Shown one piece after another: positions 1 to 7,204 of a stretch of DNA of 38,043 nt. The notes below the pieces were generated by a model. The model saw only the letters and a list, made by a program, of their open reading frames with translations, was not told the DNA's origin and did not search any database. Source of the DNA: Deltaproteobacteria bacterium (GTDB taxonomy: Bacteria; Desulfobacterota; Desulfobulbia; Desulfobulbales; Desulfurivibrionaceae). The number at the start of each line of letters is the position of its first letter. The first letter of the stretch is position 1. The stretch spans positions 1 to 38,043 of the forward strand of contig JAJZRF010000031.1 in the NCBI GenBank assembly GCA_021847425.1, given 5' to 3'. Both the position numbers and the translations under genes were made by a program.

Positions 1-73
1 AAAGGCCCGAGTCATAAGCCACCTCCGATCGCTCCAGAACATGCCGGATAAGATCGTCAAGTTTTTCCATCAT
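1..73 (-). CDS. N-terminal fragment of an unknown protein (runs off the window)
   Basis: Reading the minus strand from an ATG-ATG pair at 73-68 gives an open frame, MMEKLDDLIRHVLERSEV and a few more residues, to the window edge. Only about 24 residues are visible, so no family can be assigned. The visible part looks like an amphipathic helix. The gene would diverge from the TIR gene that starts at 112, leaving about 40 bases between them for promoters. A weak purine-rich stretch (GAGAAGG) lies about 17 bases upstream of the ATG. It could equally be a chance open frame. Confidence 0.35.
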   Translation of the reverse strand, partial: MMEKLDDLIRHVLERSEVAYDSGL

Positions 74-111
74 CCGCTCGTTAAATATGCCTTCTCTGTG
101 TCTAGTACCTT

Positions 112-645
112 ATGAACTTATTAATATCTTGGCCACAATTTGCAGAAGAAGTTGGATTCCTATCAATGGAATTCCCCTCTCGATATGACTTTGCCTTATC
201 TTTTGCAGGCTCTGATCGAGACATCGCCGAAGCGCTATTTTGCGCGCTTGAAGACCACGAACTGGAAGTTTTTTACGATCGTAACGAGCAACACCGCATT
301 CTTGCCGAGGATGTTGAGGAGTATCTTGCCCCTATATATGCATCTGATGCGCAATTAGTCGTATGCGTCCTCGGCCCAGATTACCCCAAAAAGGTCTGGA
401 CTAAATTTGAATCAGCACAGTTCAAGCAAAGGTTCAAATCAGGCGAGGTTGTCCCTATAGTTCTTAGCACCTCACCGCTAGGCGTTTTTGATACAGCCAC
501 ACAGGTTGGCTATATAAAGTGGGACAAAGCGGACGACTTCAAAGCCCAGGTTGCATCAGCCGTGAAGCTACTAGTTGGAAAGAGCGTCGAAATCCGTACT
601 CGAAAAAACCGCGAAGCCGAACAAACCATGCAAGCGAATGCATAA
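112..645 (+). CDS. Orphan TIR-domain protein
   Basis: A 177-residue protein that is almost entirely one TIR domain. The fold starts at YDFALSFAGSDRD (about residues 24-36), continues through an ALEDHELEVFYDR strand-helix-strand section, and has an APIYASDAQLVVCVLGPDY segment near residues 75-93. The motif WTKFES (about 96-101) places a glutamate where bacterial TIR NAD hydrolases carry the catalytic Glu. Bacterial TIR proteins commonly cleave NAD+ or make cyclic-ADPR-type signals in antiphage systems such as Thoeris, or act as stand-alone effectors. No partner gene is visible downstream, but the gene reading off the left edge could be one. The start is uncertain: ATG at 112 has no good ribosome binding site, and ATG at 166 (MEFPSRYDF) would begin just before the domain. 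The coding DNA is visibly more AT-rich than the rest of the window, which suggests recent acquisition. Confidence 0.8.
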   Translation: MNLLISWPQFAEEVGFLSMEFPSRYDFALSFAGSDRDIAEALFCALEDHELEVFYDRNEQHRILAEDVEEYLAPIYASDAQLVVCVLGPDYPKKVWTKFESAQFKQRFKSGEVVPIVLSTSPLGVFDTATQVGYIKWDKADDFKAQVASAVKLLVGKSVEIRTRKNREAEQTMQANA

Positions 646-727
646 CTTCACAGCTTAACTCCAACAGAGAAATTAGAGCCGCCGCTCCCCATATTTCCCC
701 ATTGGCACGCAGCCGAGCACCGGAGAG

Positions 728-879
728 GCTGCCGAAAAGGGGATTTGCACTGTTTGAGCGCAGCGAGTTTGCAAAGCCCCGGCAGCATCGAGGAGCGCAG
801 GGCATCCCGCCATCGGCGGGACAAGTGACACGGGTGCCCTTTCTTTGGTTCGTTTCTTTGGGCAAGCAAAGAAATGAAC
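728..879. repeat. Structured dispersed repeat, three hairpins
   Basis: The 266-base gap between the TIR gene and the membrane-protein gene holds three inverted repeats. The first is GCTGCCG at 728-734 pairing with CGGCAGC at 780-786, enclosing further GGGG/CCCC and TTTGCA/TTGCAAA pairing. The second is TCCCGCC/GGCGGGA at 805-821. The third is a 13-base stem, GTTCGTTTCTTTG at 848-860 with CAAAGAAATGAAC at 867-879, with one G:U pair and a GGCAAG loop. I recall similar 'TTTCTTTGG...GGCAAGCAAAGAAA' sequences as dispersed intergenic repeats in other proteobacteria, where they are often mis-called as small proteins. I see no credible gene in the gap. Confidence 0.6.
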
Positions 880-911
880 AACCCCCTTTCCTCTAAACCA
901 ACGAATCCACC

Positions 912-1565
912 GTGCCTCTCATCAACTCCCCAACCGAACTAACAACCAGCGCCACCGATGCCCTGCTGGCCATCGAATGCACCGTAATCATCGCACTCCT
1001 CCTACGCTCTGCAACCACAAACCGCTGGCGAACAACCCTCTGGTGCTCAGTCTTTGCCCTTCTCGCAACCGCCTCCTCCCTCGGCGCCCTGCTACACGCC
1101 CTGGAGCTACCAAAGCCCATGCGCATAGCGCTGTGGACCCCTCTCTACCTGAGCCTGGGAATCCTCGTACTGCTGTTCATCATGGGAGCTGTTGCGGATT
1201 GGCGGGGAAAAGTGGCGGCAAAGCGCCTTGTCCCCTGGGGCATCGGCGTGAGCGCGGCCTTTCTCGGGCTGACCGCGCTGCTGGGCGGAAAGTTCATCGT
1301 CTTCATCGTCTACGCGGCAACGATCCTGCTGAGTACCCTGGCCATCTACACCTTTCTAGCCGCCACCCATCGCGTGAAAGGCGCCGCAGTTATTGCCCTG
1401 GCGATCCTGCTCAATCTGGCCGCAGCCGCAGTGCAGGCGAGCAATTTCTCGCTCCACCTTGTTTTCCCCTTTGACCACAATGGACTCTTCCACCTTGTCC
1501 AGATAGTGAGCACAGCGATCCTCGGGTTGGGGTTGCACCTCGGCATGGCGTCCGCCAAGAGATAA
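912..1565 (+). CDS. Polytopic membrane protein of unknown function (DUF6962-like)
   Basis: A 217-residue protein starting at GTG (MPLINSPTEL) with about seven hydrophobic segments (roughly residues 15-35, 43-66, 72-96, 106-124, 126-148, 156-178 and 192-212). Several histidines lie at membrane edges, notably LLHALE near residue 61 and FDHNGLFHLVQ near 186-196. That pattern recalls DUF6962-type proteins and the ceramidase-like CREST superfamily, but this is from memory and no activity can be assigned. No strong ribosome binding site precedes the GTG, so the start is uncertain. The gene stands alone on the plus strand, just after a structured repeat, and converges on the NYN gene downstream. Confidence 0.7.
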   Translation: MPLINSPTELTTSATDALLAIECTVIIALLLRSATTNRWRTTLWCSVFALLATASSLGALLHALELPKPMRIALWTPLYLSLGILVLLFIMGAVADWRGKVAAKRLVPWGIGVSAAFLGLTALLGGKFIVFIVYAATILLSTLAIYTFLAATHRVKGAAVIALAILLNLAAAAVQASNFSLHLVFPFDHNGLFHLVQIVSTAILGLGLHLGMASAKR

Positions 1566-1609
1566 GTGTGGCGCGAACCTGACGATCCTGCTACGGGCCT
1601 AGGCAAGCG

Positions 1610-1663
1610 CTCAAAAAACCGCCCCACCTCGCTGAACCGATGCACGTCAGACCCAGCCACCAG
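1610..1663 (-). pseudogene. Remnant copy of the 3' end of the PHP phosphoesterase gene
   Basis: These 54 bases align without gaps to 2851-2904, the 3' end of the intact PHP gene, with 46 of 54 identical. All eight differences are transitions. On the minus strand the remnant reads LVAGSDVHRFSEVGRFFERL against LVAGSDAHRPGEVGRFFERL in the intact gene. The similarity stops exactly where the 34-base palindrome at 1664 begins, and nothing upstream of it in the reading frame is preserved. It is therefore a degenerate gene fragment. The NYN gene lies between the two copies. Confidence 0.75.
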
Positions 1664-1697
1664 ATTGTAACCCCCTCGAATTCGAGAGGATTACAAT
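1664..1697 (-). terminator. 34-base palindrome spanning the NYN stop codon
   Basis: A palindrome with 17-base arms and its centre at 1680/1681 (CTCGAATTCGAG core). In minus-strand RNA every position pairs, because the two non-complementary positions become G:U pairs; on the plus strand they would be A/C mismatches. This suggests the structure matters in the NYN transcript. The TAA stop of the NYN gene (1691-1693) lies in the first arm. There is no U-run after it, so it is not a standard intrinsic terminator; a 3'-end stabiliser is equally possible. Confidence 0.5.
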
Positions 1698-2539
1698 TTA
1701 CCCTGACCGGCTGTTCTCCCACGTAGAGCGGTAACAAACAGGCCGCGAATTTTGCGCATCTCATCCGAGGTCAGCCTTCGCTTCATCTCTTTGGCCGTCT
1801 TGGCGATCAGTTTTCCGTCAAACTCAGGTGGAACGACCGTGCTTGTCTTGAGGTGCGCCGCGAGATTCGCCAGGATCTCCTCTTCTGCCCCATCCAGAAG
1901 CGCATTGCAGACGGAACGCGCCGCATCTTCGAGGGAATTATCAGGCGGGGCATCCACCGGCTGGGCCAAGCCAGTGGTTGCCTGCGGCATTGCAGCCGCT
2001 GCAATATTCAAATGCAGCGTGAGCCAGGCGACATCGAGCGCTTCCAGCGAGTCGGCTTCCATCTTGAGCGCCGGGCTCACATTCCTTACCGCATCACCCA
2101 CCGCCAGAATGTGGACGCGAACCCCGTATGTCTGCGCCAGTTGGACGGCGATTCGCAGGTCTTCGTCTCCTGAAACCAGGATGGCGTCCGAAATCGCGCG
2201 ATTGCGGGCAAGTTCAATCAAATCCGTCACGATGAGGGAATCGACACCCTTCTGCTCACCGGCATTGTTCAGGGAACCAAGCCGGACCTTGACCCCAGCC
2301 AAGTGTGCGAGAGCAGACTGTTCCATGGACGGGCGAGGCCCCATCATGGCATCATACCAATACACCCGGAGCAAGGCGGGGGCGGACGATTGCTTTACCC
2401 CGTATGCGCAGAGATCCTTGATGGTAGAGACAGCCGAGGTCAGACTGATATTGTGTCGCGGAACGTGGCTGGAAGTGATTGCGTAGGCACCGGCTGCGAA
2501 GAAATAACCGGCATCGACAAAGATGGCGAAGCGATCCAT
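1691..2539 (-). CDS. NYN-domain (LabA/DUF88-like) putative ribonuclease
   Basis: A 282-residue protein. The N-terminus, MDRFAIFVDAGYFFAAGAYA, carries the first conserved aspartate of the NYN/PIN-like nuclease fold (FVDAG). A second acidic cluster lies at VTDLIELARN and the third at ILVSGDEDLRIAVQLAQ, followed by YGVRVHILAVG. This order is typical of the LabA/DUF88 group of NYN proteins, which are predicted metal-dependent RNases. The C-terminal 100 residues (from about 180) look like a separate helical region that I do not recognise. The ATG at 2539 is chosen because AAAGGAG lies seven bases upstream, and an upstream extension would run through the leader hairpin. A good promoter lies at 2641-2669. 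The gene sits between the intact PHP gene and a degenerate copy of that gene's 3' end. Confidence 0.8.
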   Translation of the reverse strand: MDRFAIFVDAGYFFAAGAYAITSSHVPRHNISLTSAVSTIKDLCAYGVKQSSAPALLRVYWYDAMMGPRPSMEQSALAHLAGVKVRLGSLNNAGEQKGVDSLIVTDLIELARNRAISDAILVSGDEDLRIAVQLAQTYGVRVHILAVGDAVRNVSPALKMEADSLEALDVAWLTLHLNIAAAAMPQATTGLAQPVDAPPDNSLEDAARSVCNALLDGAEEEILANLAAHLKTSTVVPPEFDGKLIAKTAKEMKRRLTSDEMRKIRGLFVTALRGRTAGQGKL

Positions 2540-2569
2540 AAGCGCTCCTTTCAGAGCCTGAAATAAGTA

Positions 2570-2587
2570 AGGCCCCTTTCGGGGCCT
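2570..2587 (-). promoter_or_regulatory. Leader hairpin of the NYN gene
   Basis: AGGCCCC/GGGGCCT with a GAAA tetraloop on the minus strand, about 31 bases before the NYN start codon. It is followed by a U-rich TTACTTATTT. It could be a weak attenuator or an RNA-stability element in the leader. The rest of the interval 2588-2838 holds the promoter and no gene I can support. Confidence 0.45.
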
Positions 2588-2640
2588 GCAATAGGCTGCC
2601 GCAACCAAATACCGTAGGGATTGCGTACAGCGACAACTAG

Positions 2641-2669
2641 AATATAAATGGGGTATCTTGCGATATCAA
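2641..2669 (-). promoter_or_regulatory. Predicted sigma-70 promoter of the NYN gene
   Basis: On the minus strand TTGATA (2669-2664) and TATATT (2646-2641) are separated by 17 bases. The -35 box overlaps a small palindrome, CTTGATATCGCAAG, which could be an operator. Transcription would start near 2634, about 95 bases before the ATG at 2539. Confidence 0.55.
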
Positions 2670-2838
2670 GAAAAAAATTGTTAATGAAGAAAAAACAAGG
2701 GGTTAAAAACAAGATCAAATCTCCGTTTGACCTTTTTCGCTTCGCCATGAAACTATCATCGACCGGGGAATCTCGGCTTGCTTATCCGAATTTTCATGGC
2801 ACACAAGCACCATGATTCCATGCCAATTCCACGCCCCC

Positions 2839-3594
2839 CTACCACAACCTCTCAAAAAACCGCCCCACCTCACCGGGCCGGTGCGCATCGGACCCAGCCA
2901 CCAGCGGAACTCCCAAGGCCACAGCCTCGTCGATCAGTGCGCGCACCGGATACTGCTCCCCCCGATGGGAAAACCCGGAGGTATTCACCTCCAAGGCCAT
3001 GCCCTTTTCGCGCATTCCCTGAAAGATCTCCGTGATCTGGTGCTGATGCGCCCCGGTAAAATGCACCTCGGGATGATGGCGGAGCACTGCATCCAGATGA
3101 CAAAGCACCGTGCCGGGCAGGAGTTCGACCGCCTCCAGCAGAGTGGCAAAGTAGTCGGAGATCACCCGCTCCACCCCCTGCTTGCCAAGAGGCTCCAGAT
3201 TACCCTTGCGGCGGCTCACCACGTTGTAGTGGCGCCCGTTGATCTCGTAGTAATGGAAGGAAATACCGATGCGGTCCCAGGTGTACCGCTTAAGAAAATC
3301 AAGAATCGCGGGGACCTGCTTGGGGTTGTAGCCCACCTCCACCCCGATCCCGATGCGGAGCCGGTCCCCGTAAACCTGTTGCAGCCTCTGGCCTTCGCAA
3401 TGGTAGGCGGCAAAATCCTCCTCGGTCAGCCAGGTATCCTCGCGGTAGCGGATGCCGCATTCCAGGTGCTCGAGAAAGACCAGCTCCTCAAGCCCCTTGG
3501 AGATGGCGGCCACGACATACTCCTCCATCTCGCCGCTGGCGTGATGGCAGAACCGGGTGTGGACATGGCCGTCGCTCTTGGGGTTGATCAGCAT
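2839..3594 (-). CDS. PHP-domain phosphoesterase (histidinol-phosphatase-like)
   Basis: A 251-residue single-domain PHP protein. Metal-binding motifs are visible in order: DGHVHTRFCHHA near residues 8-19, a glutamate/histidine pair in FLEHLECG near 40-47, HYY in the middle (SFHYYEING), CHLDAVLRHHPEVH near 165-178, and the terminal GSDAHRPGE. Proteins of this size and motif set are usually annotated HisK-type histidinol-phosphatases (step 8 of histidine synthesis), but general PHP phosphoesterases share the motifs and no his genes are nearby, so the substrate is open. The protein ends FFERLW-stop. Its last 54 coding bases have a degenerate duplicate at 1610-1663. The start codon has no clear ribosome binding site. 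A 62-residue gene lies 32 bases upstream and may be cotranscribed. Confidence 0.85.
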   Translation of the reverse strand: MLINPKSDGHVHTRFCHHASGEMEEYVVAAISKGLEELVFLEHLECGIRYREDTWLTEEDFAAYHCEGQRLQQVYGDRLRIGIGVEVGYNPKQVPAILDFLKRYTWDRIGISFHYYEINGRHYNVVSRRKGNLEPLGKQGVERVISDYFATLLEAVELLPGTVLCHLDAVLRHHPEVHFTGAHQHQITEIFQGMREKGMALEVNTSGFSHRGEQYPVRALIDEAVALGVPLVAGSDAHRPGEVGRFFERLW

Positions 3595-3626
3595 GGGTTT
3601 GCCGGAGAAGATGGATTTCTCGGAAA

Positions 3627-3815
3627 TTAGGCGTTGCCTCGGGGGAAGAAATGCAGCACCCCGTCGATCTCCGAGGTGTCGCAGACCCGGCCCGGTCCGA
3701 GCTCGACGAACTGTTCAATGCCTTCCATGTTGATGGAAAACTGCTGGCCGTCCGGCATGTGGTACACAACCGTGCGGACCTTGGTTATATCAATTGGCGA
3801 TCCAGCCACTCTCAT
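3627..3815 (-). CDS. Small conserved-looking protein of unknown function, 62 residues
   Basis: I do not recognise this protein. It starts MRVAGSPIDITKV and ends HFFPRGNA. A beta-rich middle, TVVYHMPDGQQFSINMEG, is followed by a short FVELGPGRVCD turn. It has no signal peptide or membrane segment. The ATG at 3815 is preferred over the one two codons earlier because GGTGAGG lies seven bases before it, a suitable ribosome-binding spacing. The gene lies just downstream of the ftsK terminator and 32 bases upstream of the PHP gene, so the two probably form a short operon. Confidence 0.65.
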   Translation of the reverse strand: MRVAGSPIDITKVRTVVYHMPDGQQFSINMEGIEQFVELGPGRVCDTSEIDGVLHFFPRGNA

Positions 3816-3838
3816 ATGCATTCCTCACCCAAATCCTA

Positions 3839-3866
3839 TAAAAAAACAGAACATCGCTGTTCTGTA
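3839..3866 (-). terminator. Intrinsic terminator downstream of ftsK
   Basis: Minus-strand ACAGAACA (3865-3858) and TGTTCTGT (3853-3846) form an 8-base stem with a GCGA loop, followed directly by a run of seven or more T. It lies about 45 bases after the ftsK stop codon, so it probably ends the transcript that enters from nusB and ftsK. Confidence 0.85.
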
Positions 3867-3910
3867 ATTTAGTCATTCGTTAAATAATTACAAGCTGCCT
3901 GCAAAAAAAA

Positions 3911-6067
3911 TCAATACGACTTTCTGGCCAAAACCTCGCGGGGCTTGGAGCCGTCCGCCGGGCCGACCACCCCTTCCTTTTCCATGAGTTCGATCATCCG
4001 GGCGGCCCGGTTGTAGCCCACCCGCAGCCGCCGCTGCACCATGGAGATGGAGGCTTGACCGGTCTCGCAGACCAGGGCCACGGCCTCGTCATACTTTTCG
4101 TCCGACTCCCCACCCTCGTCGCCCTCGCCGGCCTCGGATTCCTCGGCAAGCCTCAGGACGGTTTCATCATAGCGGACAGCGCCCTGCTCCTTGAGAAAGG
4201 TGACGATCCGCTCGGTTTCCTTTTCCGAGATATAGGCGCCGTGGATGCGCTGGAGCTTGCTGGTGCCCGGCGGCATGAACAGCATGTCGCCTGCGCCCAG
4301 CAGGTGCTCGGCCCCGCTCCCGTCCAGGATGGTGCGGGAATCGATCTTGGAGGAGACCTTGAACGACATCCGGGTGGGGAAGTTGGCCTTGATCAAGCCG
4401 GTGAGCACATCCACCGAGGGCCGCTGGGTGGCGAGAATCAGGTGCATGCCCGCGGCCCTCGCCATCTGGGCCAGCCTGGCCACGGAATCCTCGACCTCGC
4501 GGGAGGAAACCATCATCAGGTCGGCCAGCTCGTCGATGATGATGACGATGAGCGGCAGCTTGTCCGCAGCCTCGGCGTTGTAGCTGGCCAGGCTCTTGAC
4601 CTTGGCCTCCTCCATCAGCTGGTAGCGGCGCTCCATCTCCCGCACCGCCCAGAGCAGGGCCCGGCTCGCCAGCTTGGGGTCCACCACCACCGGATGCAGG
4701 AGGTGGGGAATATCCTCGTAGCAGGAAAGCTCGATCCGCTTGGGGTCCACCAGCAGCAGACGGACCTCCTCGGGCGTGGCTCTAAAGAGAATCGAGCAGA
4801 TGATGGTGTTGACCGCCACGCTCTTGCCCGAGCCGGTTGCCCCGGCGATGAGCAGATGGGGCATCCGCGCGAGATCGGCGATCACCGGATTGCCCACCAC
4901 ATCCATGCCCAGGCCGATGGTGAGCCTGGAGGCGGCCTTCTGGAATTTCTCGTGGGCGAAGATGTCGCGGACATAGACGATATTCCGGGTCGGGTTGGGG
5001 ATCTCGATGCCCAGCGCTGCCTTGCCCGGGATGGAGCCGACGATGCGCACGCTCTCGGCCTTGAGCCCCAGGGCCAGGTCGTCGGCCAGGGCGATGATCT
5101 TGTTGATCTTGACCCCAGGGGCCGGGGAAAACTCGTAGGTGGTGATCACCGGACCGGGGGAGATGCCGACAACCTTGCCCACCACCCCGAAATCATTGAG
5201 CTTTTCTTCCAGTTCAGCGCTGACCGCATAGTAGTACTCGCGGTCCACGACCACCTCGGTGTTTTCCGGCTTATCCAGCAAGGACAACGGCGGAAGCCGG
5301 TATTCTCCGCTGGCCACGGGCAGGAGGCGGAAGGAGTCGTCCTCGACCTCGGCCTCGACCCCAAGCTTTACCGGGGCATGCACCTTGGGGACAACGGGCG
5401 CATCTTCGGACAGGCTTGCCCCGGCCTCTGCCGCCACAAGGGAAGCGGCATCCTCTTTTTTACCCTGCCCGGCAGAGCCCTTGGCCTCGACCGCTTGCCT
5501 GGAGGCCCGGCGGCTGGCCAGAAAATCGCGCAGCCGGGCCCCAAGAGAATACGGGGAAAAACTGCTGATCAGCATCAGGGAGATAACCAGCACCACGAGA
5601 AACAACAGGAAGGACCCTGGACCGCCGAAGAGCCTTTGACCATACTGGGCCAACAGCGTGCCCAGAAAACCGGCAACCGGATAGGTGTGATCAAAAACGG
5701 TGAAAGAGGCCGGAGAGGTGAAACCACTGAGTCCCGAGCTGGCCAGGAGGATTCCGGTGCAGCCGAACACGGCCAGGGGCAGGGTCTCCACGGTGTAATC
5801 CGGGGAAAAAAGGCGGAGGGCGAAAAAAAGCAGCAGCAGAGGCAGCCAGAGCGAGGTGACCCCGAGCAGGTCCATGAGCAGCCCGGCGACGAACCGGCCC
5901 ACTGCTCCGCCCCAGTTGGCGGTGACGATCTGGGGCGACGGCTCCGCCGAGGTGTAGCTGACCAGACAGAGGAGCAGAAAAAGGGCGGCAAAGACCCCGA
6001 ATACGGAAAGTATCTCTCGCCCAAGGGTTGGTTTTTCTTTTTCCTGCCTGTTGTTCCCTGGCGCCAT
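3911..6067 (-). CDS. ftsK: DNA translocase FtsK/SpoIIIE
   Basis: A 718-residue septal DNA pump that moves chromosome arms through the closing division septum. Four or five transmembrane helices occupy roughly residues 20-170. A short charged linker follows (about 180-245), which is far shorter than in E. coli FtsK. The motor domain follows with Walker A GATGSGKS at 409-416 and a Walker B-like LIVIIIDELADLM further on. The C-terminal 65 residues form the gamma winged-helix domain (YDEAVALVCETGQASISMVQRRLRVGYNR begins it), which reads KOPS-type orienting sequences and activates XerCD in relatives. The ATG at 6067 has only a weak GAG upstream. The gene is last in the minus-strand run from nusB and is followed by an intrinsic terminator. 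Confidence 0.97.
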   Translation of the reverse strand: MAPGNNRQEKEKPTLGREILSVFGVFAALFLLLCLVSYTSAEPSPQIVTANWGGAVGRFVAGLLMDLLGVTSLWLPLLLLFFALRLFSPDYTVETLPLAVFGCTGILLASSGLSGFTSPASFTVFDHTYPVAGFLGTLLAQYGQRLFGGPGSFLLFLVVLVISLMLISSFSPYSLGARLRDFLASRRASRQAVEAKGSAGQGKKEDAASLVAAEAGASLSEDAPVVPKVHAPVKLGVEAEVEDDSFRLLPVASGEYRLPPLSLLDKPENTEVVVDREYYYAVSAELEEKLNDFGVVGKVVGISPGPVITTYEFSPAPGVKINKIIALADDLALGLKAESVRIVGSIPGKAALGIEIPNPTRNIVYVRDIFAHEKFQKAASRLTIGLGMDVVGNPVIADLARMPHLLIAGATGSGKSVAVNTIICSILFRATPEEVRLLLVDPKRIELSCYEDIPHLLHPVVVDPKLASRALLWAVREMERRYQLMEEAKVKSLASYNAEAADKLPLIVIIIDELADLMMVSSREVEDSVARLAQMARAAGMHLILATQRPSVDVLTGLIKANFPTRMSFKVSSKIDSRTILDGSGAEHLLGAGDMLFMPPGTSKLQRIHGAYISEKETERIVTFLKEQGAVRYDETVLRLAEESEAGEGDEGGESDEKYDEAVALVCETGQASISMVQRRLRVGYNRAARMIELMEKEGVVGPADGSKPREVLARKSY

Positions 6068-6126
6068 TAGTCTCGCAGATCAGTTCCGGCTAGTATTTTT
6101 TTGGCAGCGCCGTTGACACTGCCAAT

Positions 6127-6232
6127 CTCCCCCTCCCTTTACGGGAGGGGGCGGGGGGGGTGGGTGAAGGTGCAACCTGCCGCTCCAGATGTTTCCCCCC
6201 TCTCCCTAACCCTCCCCCGCCAGGGGGGAGGG
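6127..6232. repeat. GC-rich paired-hairpin intergenic repeat
   Basis: Two C/G-run hairpins in the nusB-ftsK gap: CCCCCTCCC/GGGAGGGGG at 6129-6151 and CCCTCCCCC/GGGGGGAGGG at 6210-6232. They are joined by a stretch with GTGGGTG on one side and CTCCCTAACC on the other, so the whole unit is roughly palindromic. This architecture matches widespread extragenic repeats of the form 'CTCCCCCTnnCGGGAGGGGG'. No gene is seen in 6068-6287. Confidence 0.6.
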
Positions 6233-6287
6233 AACTTTCAGCATCCTGCATTTTCTTACCGAACAGAGTAATTAAGCAGGGCAGGCA

Positions 6288-6701
6288 TTACTTTGCCTTG
6301 CCGATATTTTTCAGGATAGCATCCAGGATGCCATTGATAAAGCCCGGAGAATCCTCGGCGCAGTATCGCTTGGCCAGCTCAATGGCCTCGTCGATGGCTA
6401 CCCGGGGCGGCACCTCCTCCTTGAACATCATTTCATAGGCCGCCAGCCTGATGATGTTGCGATCCAGCACCGACATCCGGCTGACCCGCCAGTTCACCGC
6501 GCTTTCCGCGATCTTGGCGTTGATCTCCTCCCATTTGTCGGTGATGCCCCAAACCAGTTCCCTGCCATAGGGAATGGCTTTTTTATTGATCTCAAAATTC
6601 TCGCAGAGCAGCGGAAAATTCTCCACTGCGGAGGTTGCGGTCATCTCCCCTTGGAACAGGGCGTTGAGGGCAAGCTCCCTTGCCTTGCGTCGGTTTCCCA
6701 T
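6288..6701 (-). CDS. nusB: Transcription antitermination factor NusB
   Basis: A 137-residue all-helical protein, the normal NusB length. It starts MGNRRKARELALNALFQGEM, the typical arginine-rich RNA-binding N-terminus, and contains SVLDRNIIRLAAYEMMF and PPRVAIDEAIELAKRY, the signature of the C-terminal half. NusB binds boxA of rRNA leader RNA together with NusE (S10) and allows antitermination. It lies six bases after ribH; the ribH-nusB pairing is widespread in bacteria, and the two are almost certainly cotranscribed. Confidence 0.96.
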   Translation of the reverse strand: MGNRRKARELALNALFQGEMTATSAVENFPLLCENFEINKKAIPYGRELVWGITDKWEEINAKIAESAVNWRVSRMSVLDRNIIRLAAYEMMFKEEVPPRVAIDEAIELAKRYCAEDSPGFINGILDAILKNIGKAK

Positions 6702-6707
6702 GAATGA

Positions 6708-7175
6708 TCAGGCAAGCTGCGGCAAAAGGTTGACCATTTCGATGGCAGTGGCCGCGCACTCGGAGCCCTTGTTCCCGGCCTTGGACCCGGCCCGTTCGAT
6801 GGCCTGCTCGATGGAATCGGTGGTGAGCACCCCAAAGATGATGGGCACTCCGGACTCCATGCTGGCCTGGGCAATCCCCTTGGTCGCCTCGTTGGCCACG
6901 AAATCAAAATGGGGGGTTGAGCCGCGGATCACGGCGCCGAGGCAGATCACTGCATCGTAGCGGCCGGACTTGACCATCTTCTGGGCAACCAGCGGAATCT
7001 CAAAGGCGCCGGGAACCCTGGCCACCTCGATCTCCTTGTCCTTGACCCCGGAACGCATCAGGGTGTCCAGGGCGCCTTCCAGCAGACGCTCGGCAATGAA
7101 CGAATTGAACCGGGCAATGACAATCCCGAATTTCTTCCCTTCGGCCTGCAGTTTTCCTTCAAAAAATTTCGGCAT
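6708..7175 (-). CDS. ribH: 6,7-dimethyl-8-ribityllumazine synthase
   Basis: A 155-residue enzyme that condenses 5-amino-6-ribitylaminouracil with 3,4-dihydroxy-2-butanone 4-phosphate, the penultimate step of riboflavin synthesis. The VPGAFEIP motif (54-61) and [21 protein letters not shown] (80-100) are diagnostic, and H89 is the catalytic histidine. The family usually forms 60-subunit capsids or pentamers. GGAGGAG stands five bases before the ATG. The gene lies 29 bases after ribBA and six before nusB. Confidence 0.97.
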   Translation of the reverse strand: MPKFFEGKLQAEGKKFGIVIARFNSFIAERLLEGALDTLMRSGVKDKEIEVARVPGAFEIPLVAQKMVKSGRYDAVICLGAVIRGSTPHFDFVANEATKGIAQASMESGVPIIFGVLTTDSIEQAIERAGSKAGNKGSECAATAIEMVNLLPQLA

Positions 7176-7204
7176 CGTTTCTCCTCCAAAAAATGTGCGA
7201 CCGC

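Noticed and set aside
519-896. A 125-codon frame across the structured repeat
   Set aside because: It overlaps the TIR gene and then reads through hairpins of a dispersed repeat. Such frames are common annotation artefacts.
1605-2905. A prophage or integrative element with att sites in the PHP gene
   Set aside because: The two 54-base copies look like att sites, but only the NYN gene lies between them and no integrase or phage gene is present. The copies also differ at eight positions.
4055-6070. A 671-codon plus-strand open frame opposite ftsK
   Set aside because: It has low-complexity composition (His, Gly, Gln, Asp rich) and no motifs, and it is an exact antisense shadow of ftsK caused by high GC.
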